DNA from: JADGNZ01 sp963715895
GTDB lineage: Bacteria; Acidobacteriota; Thermoanaerobaculia; Gp7-AA8
Length of the DNA stretch: 64,000 bases
Reading direction: 5' to 3'
NCBI GenBank assembly: GCA_963715895.1
Contig: OY970284.1
Span: 2,232,001 to 2,296,000 of the forward strand
Position 1 is the stretch's first letter. Each line of letters begins with the position of its first letter. Below are positions 15,860 to 24,914 of the stretch, one piece after another. The notes under the pieces are model-generated. The model did no database searches. It saw nothing but the letters and a program-made list of their open reading frames with translations, and was not told where the DNA came from. The translations under genes were made by a program, and so were the position numbers.

Positions 15860-18800
15860 TTACTGCACGTTCAGGGCGAAGTCGTCGACTACGAAGGACG
15901 TCTGCAACGAGCTGTCTTCGGAGCCGACCAGGTAGACCTGGATGGTCTGGCCCTTGTACGCGCTGACGTCGAAGGACTTCTGCGCGTAGCCGGTGTTCTT
16001 GCTCAGGTTCGAGTACGTTGCCAGCGTGGCCAGAACGGCGCCGCCGCTGTTGCGGATCTGCACCTGCAGCGTGTCGAAGGCGCTGGTGGTGGTCGTTTCC
16101 GCGGTGTCGATGTGCAGCCAGAAGGTGAGGGTGGCGGTGGTGACCGTCGATGGGATCGTCACGGTCTGCACGATGTTGTCGCTGTGCGTCGTGCCGTAGC
16201 CGCAGAGCCAGGCCTTCCACGTGCCGCTGTGCGCGGCCTCGCCGGTGGAGCTGTCGACGACGCCCGCGGTGGTCGTCCACGGCGCGGTGTTCGTCGAACC
16301 GTTTTCGAAGCCGGGGTTGCCGATGAGCTGCTGCGCTCCGCCGTTGGAGACGGTGACGGTGACGGTCGCGGACGTTCCGACATTGTTGGCGGCGTCGTAC
16401 GCCTTCGATGTGATCGTGTGAGAGCCGTTGGCGGCCGTGGTGGTGTTCCAGGAGTACGTGAGCGACGTGGCATTCGTGTTGGACGTCTTCAGCGCGCCGT
16501 CGATGTAGATCTCCATCTTCGTCACGCCGACGTTGTCGGAGGCGGTGGCGGTGACGTTGATCGTGCCGCTGACGGTGGCGTTGTTGGCCGGAGCGGTGAC
16601 CGAGGTCGTCGGCGCGGTCGTGTCGCCGCCGCCGGTGCCGGTTGTCACCTGCAGCGAAACGTCATCGATACGGAAGAAAGTGGACAGAGAAACGTCGGTG
16701 GTGGCCCGGAACTGCAACGTGATCGTCGAGCCCTTGTAGCTGAGCAGATCGATCGCCGCAGGCTGGAAGTAGACGCCGTTGGTGTTGCTCGACGAGGTGG
16801 AGCTGTTGTTGTTCAGCGTCAACTTCGTGGTGGTCGTGCCGGAGATGATGTTGACGTAGAGGAAGTCGTACGGTCCTGTGTTGGCCGTTTCCTGCGTGAC
16901 GATGTTCGTCCAGAAGGTCAGCGACGCCGCGGTGGCGTTTGCCGGGATGGTCAGGCTCTGCGTCAGGGTATCGGTCTGGTTCACGCCGCCGCCGAGCTCC
17001 GCGTACGCAGTGCCCGCGTGCGGGAAGGAACCACCCTTGACGATGAGATTGCGGCCGGTGGGGCTGGGTGTGCCGGTCCAGCCGGGGGCGCTGTTGCCGC
17101 TGGCCGTGGCCTGCTCGAATCCGCCGTCGACCATCAGCTCCGATCCCCCGCCTCCGCCGCCCGAGGGCGTTACGGTGAGAGAGACCGTGGTGTTGTGGGT
17201 GGTGGTGCCGCCGGTTCCGGTCACGGTGATCGTGTAGGTACCGGTGGCGGTCGAAGCACCGACGGTGATGGTCATCGTCGACGAACCGCTGCCCGGCGCG
17301 GCGATCGATGCCGGGCTGAAGCTGACGGTGGTTCCTGTCGGTGCGCCGGTGGAGCTCAGCGAGATGGCGTTGTTGAAGCCGCCCGACACGGTCGTTGAGA
17401 TCGTCGACGGGCCGGCCGTGCCCTGTACGAGGGTGACGGATGTTGGCGATGCCGCGATCGTGAAGTCCGGCGTCGGAGTGCCGTTGAAATTGTTGACGAA
17501 GGCGGTGGCGTCGACGGTGCCGACGCCGGTCACGGCGTCATATCCCGTTCCGCAACTGAAGCCGGTCACGCCCGGGACGCTGTTGTTGCCGCTGGTGATG
17601 TCATGGAACATCACCGTTCCGCCGCTTGCGTATTGCGCGTTGGCGAGGGTGTAGAACTTCGTGTTGGCGTTGCCCCAGCTCGTCCCGGTCTTTTGATTGA
17701 TGAGGGCCATCAGCCCGGCGAATGACGGCGAGGATGCCGATGTGCCACCGACGGCGCCGAGCCCCGAGACCGTGCTGGTGTGTCCGGTCACGACGAGATA
17801 GCCGTCGTGGCCTGCCGCGGTGAGGGAGATGTCGGGTACGAAGCGCGCGTTCGTCGAGGGAACGCCGACGCATACCTGCCAGGAGGGCTTCGTATAGATG
17901 GACGATTGACCGCCGCTCGAGGACCACAGCCCCGAACCGCCGCTCACATTGCCGCTCTCATTCCAGGCAATTTCCGGGATGTAGCTGAGAACGGAGCTCT
18001 GGTTGGACGAGTTGTTCGTCGACGACCAGTAGGTCGACGGTGAGGCGGTGTCGTTGAACTGCGTGCCGCCGACGGCGACGTTGAACGGTGTCGAGGCCAG
18101 GCCCGATACCGCCGCGCCGCTGCCGGTGGTATCGCTGCCGCCGTTGCAGCCGGCCGCGCCGCTGTCACCCGAGGAGACGAACGAGGTGATGCCCTGGGTC
18201 GCTGCCTGTGACCAGAGGTTGTTGTAGAACGTGTTCTCCGTCGTCCCCATCGACGACTCGCACTGGCCGAAGCTCGTGCTCATGATCTTGGCCACGTTGT
18301 TGTTGACGATGTACTGCGCGGAGAGGTCGACGCCGTCGGTGGTGGACGTCGATTTGGAGATGACGAACTTCACGGTGGCGTTCGGGGCAACGGCGCCCGA
18401 CCACTCGACGTCGAGATCGGCTTCCCCTTCGTCACCGCCTCCGAGGTCGCCCGGATCCGTGCCGTTGTGCACGAAGACCGGATCATTTGCCACGAGACCG
18501 AAGAAACTGCGGAAGTACTGCACATCGGCCAGGGCGATGTCGGTGCGGCCGACGATGGCGATGGTCTGGCCGGTCCCGTTGATGCCGGCGGTGTAGAGCG
18601 GGTTGACGTTGTAGATCTTGGCGAAGTCCGCCGGCGCGAGGTAGTGGCTCGTGCCGCTCGTGTAATCCGCCACCGGCTTGAAGCCGTGATTCATCGCTTT
18701 CTTCGGGAAGTTGTGCAGCGTGACCACGCCGGTCACGACGTCGGCCAGCGCGCGCGGGATCTCGGGATCCTTGATGTTGGCGTGGAACTGCTTGCCGTCG

Positions 18801-19282
18801 ACGTCGAAGTCGTGGATCGTCGTATGAAAGGCACGCTCCACCTGTCCGACATTGCCGCTGAAATTGATCCAGCCGCGGCCCGGCGCGATCTCATCGATCG
18901 TGAAGCCGTGGAGCTGCAGCCAGCCGGTAATGTCGCTCAGATCGTCATCGGTGATCCCGAAACGCTTGCCGAATTGCTCCGGCGTGAGCCACTGGTGATA
19001 GCTCGGCGAGCTGGGGTCGTTCAACTGCGCGACCAGCCGTTCGAGCGAGTCGCGGCCGCTGGCGCGCGACGGCAGGAGAAGAATCATCTTCTCGTACTTG
19101 AGATTGCGGTCGGTCTGACCGCGATCCGCGATTGCTTCCGCCTGAGGCGGAACGTTGCCGTGGACGACGACGGTGTCGTTGTCGTCGATGTTTCTCTTGC
19201 TGTGGCCGTTATTGGCTGCAAAGAGTGTTGTGCTGCATAAGAGAGAGAGGAGCAGAATCCATGGGACCTGACGGTAGCGCAT
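15860..19282 (-). CDS. Secreted S53 (kumamolisin/sedolisin-type) serine-carboxyl protease with C-terminal beta domains
   Basis: A 1140-residue preproprotein. Residues 1-23 are a signal peptide. About 35-190 form the pro-kumamolisin activation domain (HQWLTPEQFGKRFG, AFHTTIHDF). The catalytic domain (about 215-600) keeps all expected residues: E287 and D291 in GEADLDVEW, oxyanion D373 in SSGDSGA, and S515 in GGTSASSP, with the calcium-site region CGTGYDAVTGVGTVDA near 577-592. Residues about 606-707 look like an Ig-type repeat; 715-880 and 990-1140 are two related jelly-roll/MAM-like domains (both open with GFE and end with a conserved DD-x-L/V), separated by a bacterial Ig-like domain (about 888-985). 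The ATG at 19282 has AAAGGAT 7 nt upstream. Sedolisins act in acid, so an extracellular acid protease that binds a surface or polymer is likely. Confidence 0.93.
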   Translation of the reverse strand: MRYRQVPWILLLSLLCSTTLFAANNGHSKRNIDDNDTVVVHGNVPPQAEAIADRGQTDRNLKYEKMILLLPSRASGRDSLERLVAQLNDPSSPSYHQWLTPEQFGKRFGITDDDLSDITGWLQLHGFTIDEIAPGRGWINFSGNVGQVERAFHTTIHDFDVDGKQFHANIKDPEIPRALADVVTGVVTLHNFPKKAMNHGFKPVADYTSGTSHYLAPADFAKIYNVNPLYTAGINGTGQTIAIVGRTDIALADVQYFRSFFGLVANDPVFVHNGTDPGDLGGGDEGEADLDVEWSGAVAPNATVKFVISKSTSTTDGVDLSAQYIVNNNVAKIMSTSFGQCESSMGTTENTFYNNLWSQAATQGITSFVSSGDSGAAGCNGGSDTTGSGAAVSGLASTPFNVAVGGTQFNDTASPSTYWSSTNNSSNQSSVLSYIPEIAWNESGNVSGGSGLWSSSGGQSSIYTKPSWQVCVGVPSTNARFVPDISLTAAGHDGYLVVTGHTSTVSGLGAVGGTSASSPSFAGLMALINQKTGTSWGNANTKFYTLANAQYASGGTVMFHDITSGNNSVPGVTGFSCGTGYDAVTGVGTVDATAFVNNFNGTPTPDFTIAASPTSVTLVQGTAGPSTISTTVSGGFNNAISLSSTGAPTGTTVSFSPASIAAPGSGSSTMTITVGASTATGTYTITVTGTGGTTTHNTTVSLTVTPSGGGGGGSELMVDGGFEQATASGNSAPGWTGTPSPTGRNLIVKGGSFPHAGTAYAELGGGVNQTDTLTQSLTIPANATAASLTFWTNIVTQETANTGPYDFLYVNIISGTTTTKLTLNNNSSTSSSNTNGVYFQPAAIDLLSYKGSTITLQFRATTDVSLSTFFRIDDVSLQVTTGTGGGDTTAPTTSVTAPANNATVSGTINVTATASDNVGVTKMEIYIDGALKTSNTNATSLTYSWNTTTAANGSHTITSKAYDAANNVGTSATVTVTVSNGGAQQLIGNPGFENGSTNTAPWTTTAGVVDSSTGEAAHSGTWKAWLCGYGTTHSDNIVQTVTIPSTVTTATLTFWLHIDTAETTTTSAFDTLQVQIRNSGGAVLATLATYSNLSKNTGYAQKSFDVSAYKGQTIQVYLVGSEDSSLQTSFVVDDFALNVQ

Positions 19283-19680
19283 TCAAATTATCCTTTCGTG
19301 TTTTCGGGCTGGGACTGGGGGCAGGCAGTAAGGCAATCGGGCTGCCAGGATGTCTGAATTGCTAAGTTGCTGATAACAAAGGCATGATCCAAGTCAGTTG
19401 CTGTTACAGATGGGTCAACGACGGTCCGGAAGTCAAAAGTTGACCCATGATTGTGCGCGAGGCGGGTCAATTAATGTCCGGATGGGATGGGATGGACCTC
19501 AAACCGGTCCCGCCGACCAGATCCTTTCCGACGTAGTCATCAACGGCCGCGACTACCTCGTCGCGTATCAGTTGATTGGGATTCAGCACCCGGTCATTGC
19601 CGCGAAGCGAGTTTTGCGCGAGGGGGAACTTGGCGGCGCAACCGCAACCGCCGACGTGCAAGATCGTTTCTGACGCGTAT
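19283..19680. other. Gene-free interval upstream of the protease with a perfect hairpin
   Basis: TGGGTCAAC (19411-19419) and GTTGACCCA (19439-19447) form a perfect 9-bp inverted repeat about 130 bp upstream of the protease start, a plausible operator. Short open frames on both strands (for example 19398-19673) have no ribosome site or recognisable motif and are not called. Confidence 0.5.
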
Positions 19681-20098
19681 GCGCCCTCCTCATCCGCCTG
19701 TCGGCACCTTCTCCTCCCGCAAAAAACCGCGGGAGGAGAAGGCCCTCGGCGAAAGGGCGTGGCAAGAAACGAAGCGATGCTGTGAGAAATGCAGGCTAAC
19801 CAGGCTAACCCAGGCTAACCCAGGCTAAGCATTTCTCACACTCTCCGGTAAATCTTCGGCACTCTGTACCCCGTCGAGGGCCTTCTCCCTCCGCGGTTTC
19901 TTGCGGAGGGAGAAGGTGCCGAAGGCGGATGAGGGAGGCGATTCACACGTACGTAATTTGCGCACGCGCCGATGAAGATCGGTCTCAGGCAGCGTCGGTA
20001 GATCGCTCAGATCGCTTATACGACGCCCCATCATCCGCCCTCGGCGAAAGGGCGTGGCAAGAAACGAAGCAATGCTGTGAGAAATGCAGGCTAACCCG
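19681..20098. repeat. Composite block of hairpin repeats with a duplicated 60-bp segment
   Basis: Three modules follow one another. Module 1 is a perfect 14-bp stem CCTTCTCCTCCCGC/GCGGGAGGAGAAGG (about 19709-19745) preceded by CTCATCCGCCTGTCGGCA. Module 2 (about 19880-19945) is the same kind in inverted orientation. Module 3 is a 60-bp direct duplication, 19741-19800 and 20038-20097, with about one mismatch in the shared part GGCGTGGCAAGAAACGAAGC. Between copies, GTGAGAAATGC (19782-19792) and GCATTTCTCAC (19829-19839) enclose four tandem AGGCTAACCC units. Text is related to the element at 2445-2809. Confidence 0.8.
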
Positions 20099-20156
20099 GC
20101 TCGAAGCCAGCAGATCATGCATTGATGCTTAACCTCATGATGTTTATGATGCTTTG

Positions 20157-20438
20157 ATGCGAACCACGTTGACCCTTGATGGCCAGGTTGCGAAGGAGCT
20201 CAAGGAAATCGCGCATCGAGCGGGCAAACCGTTCAAGGACGTCGTGAACGAGACTCTTCGCAACGGCCTGAGTGCGAAACACTCTGAGCCCCCGAAGGCG
20301 TACCGCCTCGCGACGGTTTCGCTGGGCGGTGTCCGGGCAGGCGTAAACCTCGACAAGGCCTTGCGCATCGCCGATGCGATCGAAGACGAGGAAATTGCCC
20401 GGAAGCTGGAGTCGCGAAAACGGTCAATCCACTCGTGA
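20157..20438 (+). CDS. Orphan VapB-type ribbon-helix-helix antitoxin
   Basis: A 93-residue protein from ATG 20157 (a TTG 3 nt earlier is possible). MRTTLTLDGQVAKELKEIAH followed by GKPFKDVVNETLRNGL is a classic ribbon-helix-helix arm and two helices of VapB/DUF2191 antitoxins. The C-terminal region SLGGVRAGVNLDKALRIADA is the usual toxin-binding segment. The VapC gene that should follow is absent: the next gene is the convergent GGDEF/EAL gene, and the two coding ends overlap by 15 bp. It is either a relic or acts in trans. Confidence 0.85.
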   Translation: MRTTLTLDGQVAKELKEIAHRAGKPFKDVVNETLRNGLSAKHSEPPKAYRLATVSLGGVRAGVNLDKALRIADAIEDEEIARKLESRKRSIHS

Positions 20439-23429
20439 GTTGACGTCGTTCTCCGGCCGGAGTGCCGTCGCCGGAACCGGCTCGCCGAAGAGGAAGCCCT
20501 GCACGTCTTCGCATCCCTGTTCCCGCAGGAAGGCGAGCTGGCCCTCGGTCTCCACGCCTTCGGCGGTGACGCGCAGCCGTAGCCCGCGGGCCATTCCGAT
20601 GACCGCCGAAACGATGGCGCGGTCGGCTTCGCTCCCTTCGATCTCCTGCACGAACTCCTGATCGATCTTCACGCTGTCGATCGGGAAGCTGCGCAGATAG
20701 TTCAGCGAGGAGTGTCCGGTTCCGAAGTCGTCGATGGCGATCTGCACGCCCATCTCGCGCAGCCGCTGCAGCGTGGCGATCGTGCGTGTGGTGTTCTGCA
20801 TGGCCAGGCTTTCGGTGATCTCGAGCTCCAGGTCGTGCGGCGCGATTCCGGATAGCTCCAGCGCCGCGGCGATGACATGCGGGAGATCGCTGTGCTGAAA
20901 CTGGCGCGGAGACAGATTCACCGCCATACGGAAACCGCTTGGGCGATCGCTCTGCCATTCTCTGGCCTGGCGGCAGGCCTCGCGCAGGACCCACTCGCCG
21001 ATCGGCACGATCAGTTGCGTCTCCTCGGCGATGGGGATGAAGTCTTTCGGGCCGACCAGACCGAAGCCCGGGCGGTTCCAGCGCAGCAGCGCTTCCACCC
21101 CCGTCACCCGCCCCGAGGCGATATTGATCTGGGGCTGGTAATGGAGCACCAGCTCGCCGCGGTCGAGCGCGTGGCGCAGATCGTTCTCCAGCGACAGCCG
21201 CTCCAACGCGCGGTTGTTCATGGCCGGGGTGAACATCTGATACGAATTCCGACCGGCGTCCTTGGCGCGATACATGGCGTGGTCGGCGTTGGCCAGCAAG
21301 GCCTCGGCGGTGTCGCCGTCGCTCGGGAAAAGAGCAATGCCGATGCTCGTGGTGACGAAGAGCTCCGTCCCGTCGATCTTCAGCGGCTGCGCCACGGTGT
21401 CGAGGACCTTCTGGGCGATCTTGGCGGAATGATCCGTCGTCTTGAGATCGGCCAGCAGGATGGTGAACTCGTCGCCGCCCATGCGGGCGATGGAATCCTC
21501 CTCGCGCAGCGACGCCTGGAGCCGCGTGCCGATGGCCTTCAGCAACTCATCGCCGGTGGAGTGCCCCAGCGTGTCGTTGACGACCTTGAACCGGTCGAGA
21601 TCGAGGAACATCACGGCAAGGGGATGCTTCATGCGACGCGCGTGGGCCAGAGCGACGGTCAGCCGGTCGCGGAAGAGGCGCCGGTTCGGCAGGCCGGTCA
21701 GCGCGTCGTGATAGGCCTGATACTCGATCTGCTCCTCGACCCGTTTCCTCTCGGTGACGTCGCGCGAGACGCCGACGATCTCGCGAATCCTGCCGGTGAG
21801 AACGTCGCGCACGCTGCGGCTGGTCGTTTCGAACCAGACCAGCGAACCGTCCTTTTTCTCGACCCGATAGGCGAACGTCGTCGGTCCCGACTCGTGGATC
21901 AGCGAGGAGAGATGGTGGACCTCGTCGCGGTCGGCGTCGAACACGAAGTCGTAGAAGGAGCGACCCACGAGCTCGGAGGGCTCGTATCCGAGGAGACGGC
22001 GGGAGGCGTCGGAGGCATAGAGGAGGATGCCGCGGTTCGACGTCCGCGAGATCATGTCGGTGGAGTTCTCGGCCATGAGCCGATAGCGTGCCTCGCTCTC
22101 GCGCAGGGCCTCCTCGGCCATGCGCCGCTCGGTGACGTCGTTGTGCACGCCGATGGAGCCGACCACATTGCCCGCGGCGTCGACCACCGGCGCACCACCG
22201 ATCTCCAGCCAGATGATCGTGCCGTCCTTGCGGCGCACGCGAACCTCGTACTGATCGGCGACATGGCGGATACGCAGCCGGATTTTCTCGCGCATCAGGG
22301 CGATGTCCTCGGAGTAGGCGAGGAGGATGTCCCCCTGCATGCCCACCAGCTCTTCGCGCTCGTAGCCGACCATCTCGCAGAACCGGTCGTTGACGAATTG
22401 AAGCACCCCGTCGTTGCCGGCCTGTGCCAGCCCTTCGCGCATCCGTTCGATGAGGAGGCGGTAGCGCTCCTCGCTCTCGCGAAGGGCGTTTTCAGCGAGC
22501 TTGCGGTCGGTGATGTCGATGACCGTCCCTTCCAGGATCTCGGGATCGCCGTCGAGCAGATGGACGCTCTCGATCAGCCAGCAGAAGCGGCCGTCTTTCC
22601 GGCGCAACGAGATTTCGTTGCTGGTCATCATCCGTTCGCGCCGGAGAACGGCGATGTAATCGTCTCGATGCGATGGGTTCTGATAGAGGTCCCTGGCCGA
22701 TTGCTCCATGAGCTCCTGGCGAGAGGAGTAGCCGAGGATCCGGGCCATGGCCTCGTTGCAATCGAGGATGCGGCCATCGATGGTGGTGCGGTAAACGCCG
22801 GCGAGATTTCGCTCGAAGAGGAGGCGATGCCATTGTTCGCTCGCCCGCAAGGCTTTCTCGGCGCGATGACGCTGCATGGCGTTGACGAAGATCTCCCCGC
22901 TGATGCGAAGCAGCGATACCGCCTCGTCGCTCCACGTCCGCGGAACGGCGGACGCTACCCCCAGCGCGCCGAGAAAGGCGCGGTTGTACGTCATGGGAAC
23001 GACGACGATGGAGTGGTTCCCGGCTTGCCTGAAGCGTTCGCGCTCGGCCTCGGCTTCCGGCGGGAGATCGTCGATCGAAACCATCAAATGCTGGTGTTCG
23101 TTGATCTTTCCGCTGGTCCAGGGGAACGAGGACAAGGGAACGAGCGCGCCGGGGCCGCGCACGGTATTCGGATCGGCGTTCCATTCGTGTGCCAGCGCGG
23201 CGGCGTTTCCATCTTCGGTGAGCATGTAGATGTAGGCGCGGTCGGCACCGATGAAGCGGCCGACGCTTTCGAGTGCGGCGGAGATCTCACAATCGACGTC
23301 GGCGGCGGCGACGTTGATGAAGTTCGTCGAGATCCCGGAGACGAGCGTTTCGAAGGCGAGGCGATGCTCCAGCAGTTCCTGAGTCTGCTTCGGGTCGGCA
23401 CGCACGTCGACAGGCTTTCCGTCAGTCAA
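20424..23429 (-). CDS. GAF-PAS-PAS-PAS-GGDEF-EAL cyclic-di-GMP signalling protein
   Basis: A 1001-residue soluble protein. A GAF domain spans about 24-190, three PAS/PAC units about 195-315, 320-440 and 447-570 (each closed by an ITDRK/VTERR/VTERK linker), then GGDEF (about 570-740) and EAL (about 745-993). The cyclase motif GGDEF is intact at 651-655 and is preceded at the right distance by an inhibitory-site RxxD (R642, D645). The phosphodiesterase signature EALLRW (779-784), LEITES and DDFGTGHSSLNYL are also intact, so both activities may exist, with the sensory part deciding the balance. The TTG start at 23429 is supported by GGTGGGGGA upstream; a GTG at 23405 is the alternative. Stand-alone gene. 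Confidence 0.93.
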   Translation of the reverse strand: MTDGKPVDVRADPKQTQELLEHRLAFETLVSGISTNFINVAAADVDCEISAALESVGRFIGADRAYIYMLTEDGNAAALAHEWNADPNTVRGPGALVPLSSFPWTSGKINEHQHLMVSIDDLPPEAEAERERFRQAGNHSIVVVPMTYNRAFLGALGVASAVPRTWSDEAVSLLRISGEIFVNAMQRHRAEKALRASEQWHRLLFERNLAGVYRTTIDGRILDCNEAMARILGYSSRQELMEQSARDLYQNPSHRDDYIAVLRRERMMTSNEISLRRKDGRFCWLIESVHLLDGDPEILEGTVIDITDRKLAENALRESEERYRLLIERMREGLAQAGNDGVLQFVNDRFCEMVGYEREELVGMQGDILLAYSEDIALMREKIRLRIRHVADQYEVRVRRKDGTIIWLEIGGAPVVDAAGNVVGSIGVHNDVTERRMAEEALRESEARYRLMAENSTDMISRTSNRGILLYASDASRRLLGYEPSELVGRSFYDFVFDADRDEVHHLSSLIHESGPTTFAYRVEKKDGSLVWFETTSRSVRDVLTGRIREIVGVSRDVTERKRVEEQIEYQAYHDALTGLPNRRLFRDRLTVALAHARRMKHPLAVMFLDLDRFKVVNDTLGHSTGDELLKAIGTRLQASLREEDSIARMGGDEFTILLADLKTTDHSAKIAQKVLDTVAQPLKIDGTELFVTTSIGIALFPSDGDTAEALLANADHAMYRAKDAGRNSYQMFTPAMNNRALERLSLENDLRHALDRGELVLHYQPQINIASGRVTGVEALLRWNRPGFGLVGPKDFIPIAEETQLIVPIGEWVLREACRQAREWQSDRPSGFRMAVNLSPRQFQHSDLPHVIAAALELSGIAPHDLELEITESLAMQNTTRTIATLQRLREMGVQIAIDDFGTGHSSLNYLRSFPIDSVKIDQEFVQEIEGSEADRAIVSAVIGMARGLRLRVTAEGVETEGQLAFLREQGCEDVQGFLFGEPVPATALRPENDVNSRVD

Positions 23430-23484
23430 CCAAAATCCCCCACCGGCGGATGATAGCGTCTCGGTCAGGTATTAGAATGGTCCG

Positions 23485-23946
23485 ATGCGATTCCTCGTGG
23501 CTTTCACCGCCATTGCGCTCGCCGCATGCTCCTCGTCATCTCCGGCGACTTCGAGCCAGAAGGCACCGATCCCGCCGCCGGATTTCGAAATCCATCAGGT
23601 CGTCGGACCGGCACAACTCGATTATCCCCAGGGGGACTTCGACATGAAGTTCCGGCTCGACATCGGCAATCGTGCCGACGTTCCGATCACGCTCAGCCGC
23701 GTGGAGCTGGTAACGGTGAATCCGCCGGGAGGTGCCTATTCGCTCTACCGCCGTCCCTACTACCTTCGCCATGTCATCGACGCGCACCAGATTGCCGCGG
23801 TCGACATCTGGGTGAAGGCGACCAGCGTTGGCCAATCCAGACGCACCAACGAGCCGATCACCATTCGCGGCACGCTCTATTTCGATTCGCCGAGCGGCAG
23901 CTTACGGCATGTATTCGTGAAGGAGCTGAGCCAGTACGGGGAGTAG
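23485..23946 (+). CDS. Predicted lipoprotein of unknown function
   Basis: A 153-residue protein with a lipoprotein signal: MRFLVAFTAIALAAC puts the lipobox LAAC at the cleavage site (Cys15). The mature part begins with a Ser/Thr-rich tether and then a strand-rich region (FDMKFRLDIGNRADVPITLS, then GTLYFDSPSG) that resembles the small immunoglobulin-like or LEA-14-like folds used in exported lipoproteins, but no family is named. It is divergent from the GGDEF/EAL gene with a 55-bp gap that must hold both promoters. Confidence 0.7.
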   Translation: MRFLVAFTAIALAACSSSSPATSSQKAPIPPPDFEIHQVVGPAQLDYPQGDFDMKFRLDIGNRADVPITLSRVELVTVNPPGGAYSLYRRPYYLRHVIDAHQIAAVDIWVKATSVGQSRRTNEPITIRGTLYFDSPSGSLRHVFVKELSQYGE

Positions 23947-23956
23947 GGGTTAGCCC

Positions 23957-24118
23957 CGGGGTTATCGGTTGTCGGTTATCGGTTGTCGGTTGTCGGTTGT
24001 CGGTTGTCGGGAGTAGGAGATCGGGAGTCAATCCAGAGCGGTCGGTTTGTTAACCCCCGACCCCCGACCCCCGACCCCCCGAGAACCGATAACCGATAAC
24101 CGATAACCCAAACAGCAA
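23957..24118. repeat. Inverted pair of GGTTATCGGTTGTC repeats
   Basis: After the lipoprotein stop come about seven copies of the 7-mer GGTTGTC/GGTTATC (to about 24010), a GGGAGT stretch, then CCCCCGA repeats and finally three copies of AACCGAT (to about 24110). The two halves are reverse complements and could form a long imperfect hairpin between convergent genes, which would suit a bidirectional terminator. Confidence 0.85.
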
Positions 24119-24125
24119 CCGCGAA

Positions 24126-24914
24126 CTACTTCAGCCTCTGCTCCAGCATCCAGTGCACCAGGGCCGCATCGCCGTATGCCGCGTCCCAGACATCGTGGCT
24201 GCCGTTCGGATACTCGGTGTATTGGACGTTGCCGCCGGCCTGGCGGAGCGCCTTCACCATCGATCGTGATTCGGTAACCGGCACGATGTCATCCATCGCA
24301 CCGTGGAATGCCCAGACCGGCGTCCGGCCGATCTGACCGGCCAGCGTTGCGTACGGATCGCGGGAGCCGACGATGCGGGCGATGTCCGGCGGCGGATCGC
24401 TCGGAAACGGATCGTCGGTGTGTCGGGTCACTTCGCCGCAGACCGGCACGAGCGCGGCCCATTTCTGATTGTGCCGGGCCATGTACCAGGTGCCCGCGCC
24501 TCCCATCGAAGTGCCGGTCAGGTAAATGCGGTGCAGATCGCCGCGGAACTCGCGGGTGGCCGCATCGAGCTCGGCCAGCGCCATCAGCTCCATCTCGCCG
24601 TACCACTCCTGTCCGGAATCGGCCTGAGGAAAAACGACCACGGCTTTGTAGCGCTCGCCGTAGCGTTCCAGCGCCGGGCCGAGGCCGGTGCTCAACTGGC
24701 TGGTATTGTCCGAGCCTCGTTCGGCGCTGCCGTGAAGGTAGAGCACGACCGGCCAGCGACGCAGCTTCGTGTAGTGGTGCGGAAGCCAGACCCGGTACTT
24801 GTAGGAATGATCGCCAAGTCTGACCTCGCGCTCCAGAAACTGCGAGTGGCGGGTGCAGCCGGAGGAGGCCAGCGCCGCGAGAAGAAGAACGAGAACGACG
24901 GGCCGCGTGCTCAC
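24126..24914 (-). CDS. Alpha/beta-hydrolase lipoprotein (esterase/PHB-depolymerase type)
   Basis: A 262-residue protein. The GTG at 24914 is taken as start: it overlaps the stop of the upstream glycosyltransferase (TAGTG) and directly opens a lipoprotein signal with lipobox ASSGC. The catalytic set of an alpha/beta hydrolase is visible: nucleophile Ser in LTGTSMGGAG, Asp in HGAMDDIVP and His in PNGSHDVW; VVLYLHGSAERG forms the oxyanion strand. The sequence resembles prolyl-oligopeptidase/PHB-depolymerase-like esterases. It would be anchored in a membrane facing the periplasm. Substrate is unknown. It is the second gene of a two-gene operon. Confidence 0.85.
   Translation of the reverse strand: MSTRPVVLVLLLAALASSGCTRHSQFLEREVRLGDHSYKYRVWLPHHYTKLRRWPVVLYLHGSAERGSDNTSQLSTGLGPALERYGERYKAVVVFPQADSGQEWYGEMELMALAELDAATREFRGDLHRIYLTGTSMGGAGTWYMARHNQKWAALVPVCGEVTRHTDDPFPSDPPPDIARIVGSRDPYATLAGQIGRTPVWAFHGAMDDIVPVTESRSMVKALRQAGGNVQYTEYPNGSHDVWDAAYGDAALVHWMLEQRLK

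Noticed and set aside
19398..19673. 91-codon ORF upstream of the S53 protease
   Set aside because: Runs through a hairpin and has no ribosome site; composition is not protein-like.
20877..23453. 858-codon plus-strand frame over the GGDEF/EAL gene
   Set aside because: Shadow of the minus-strand signalling gene, which carries complete GGDEF and EAL motifs.
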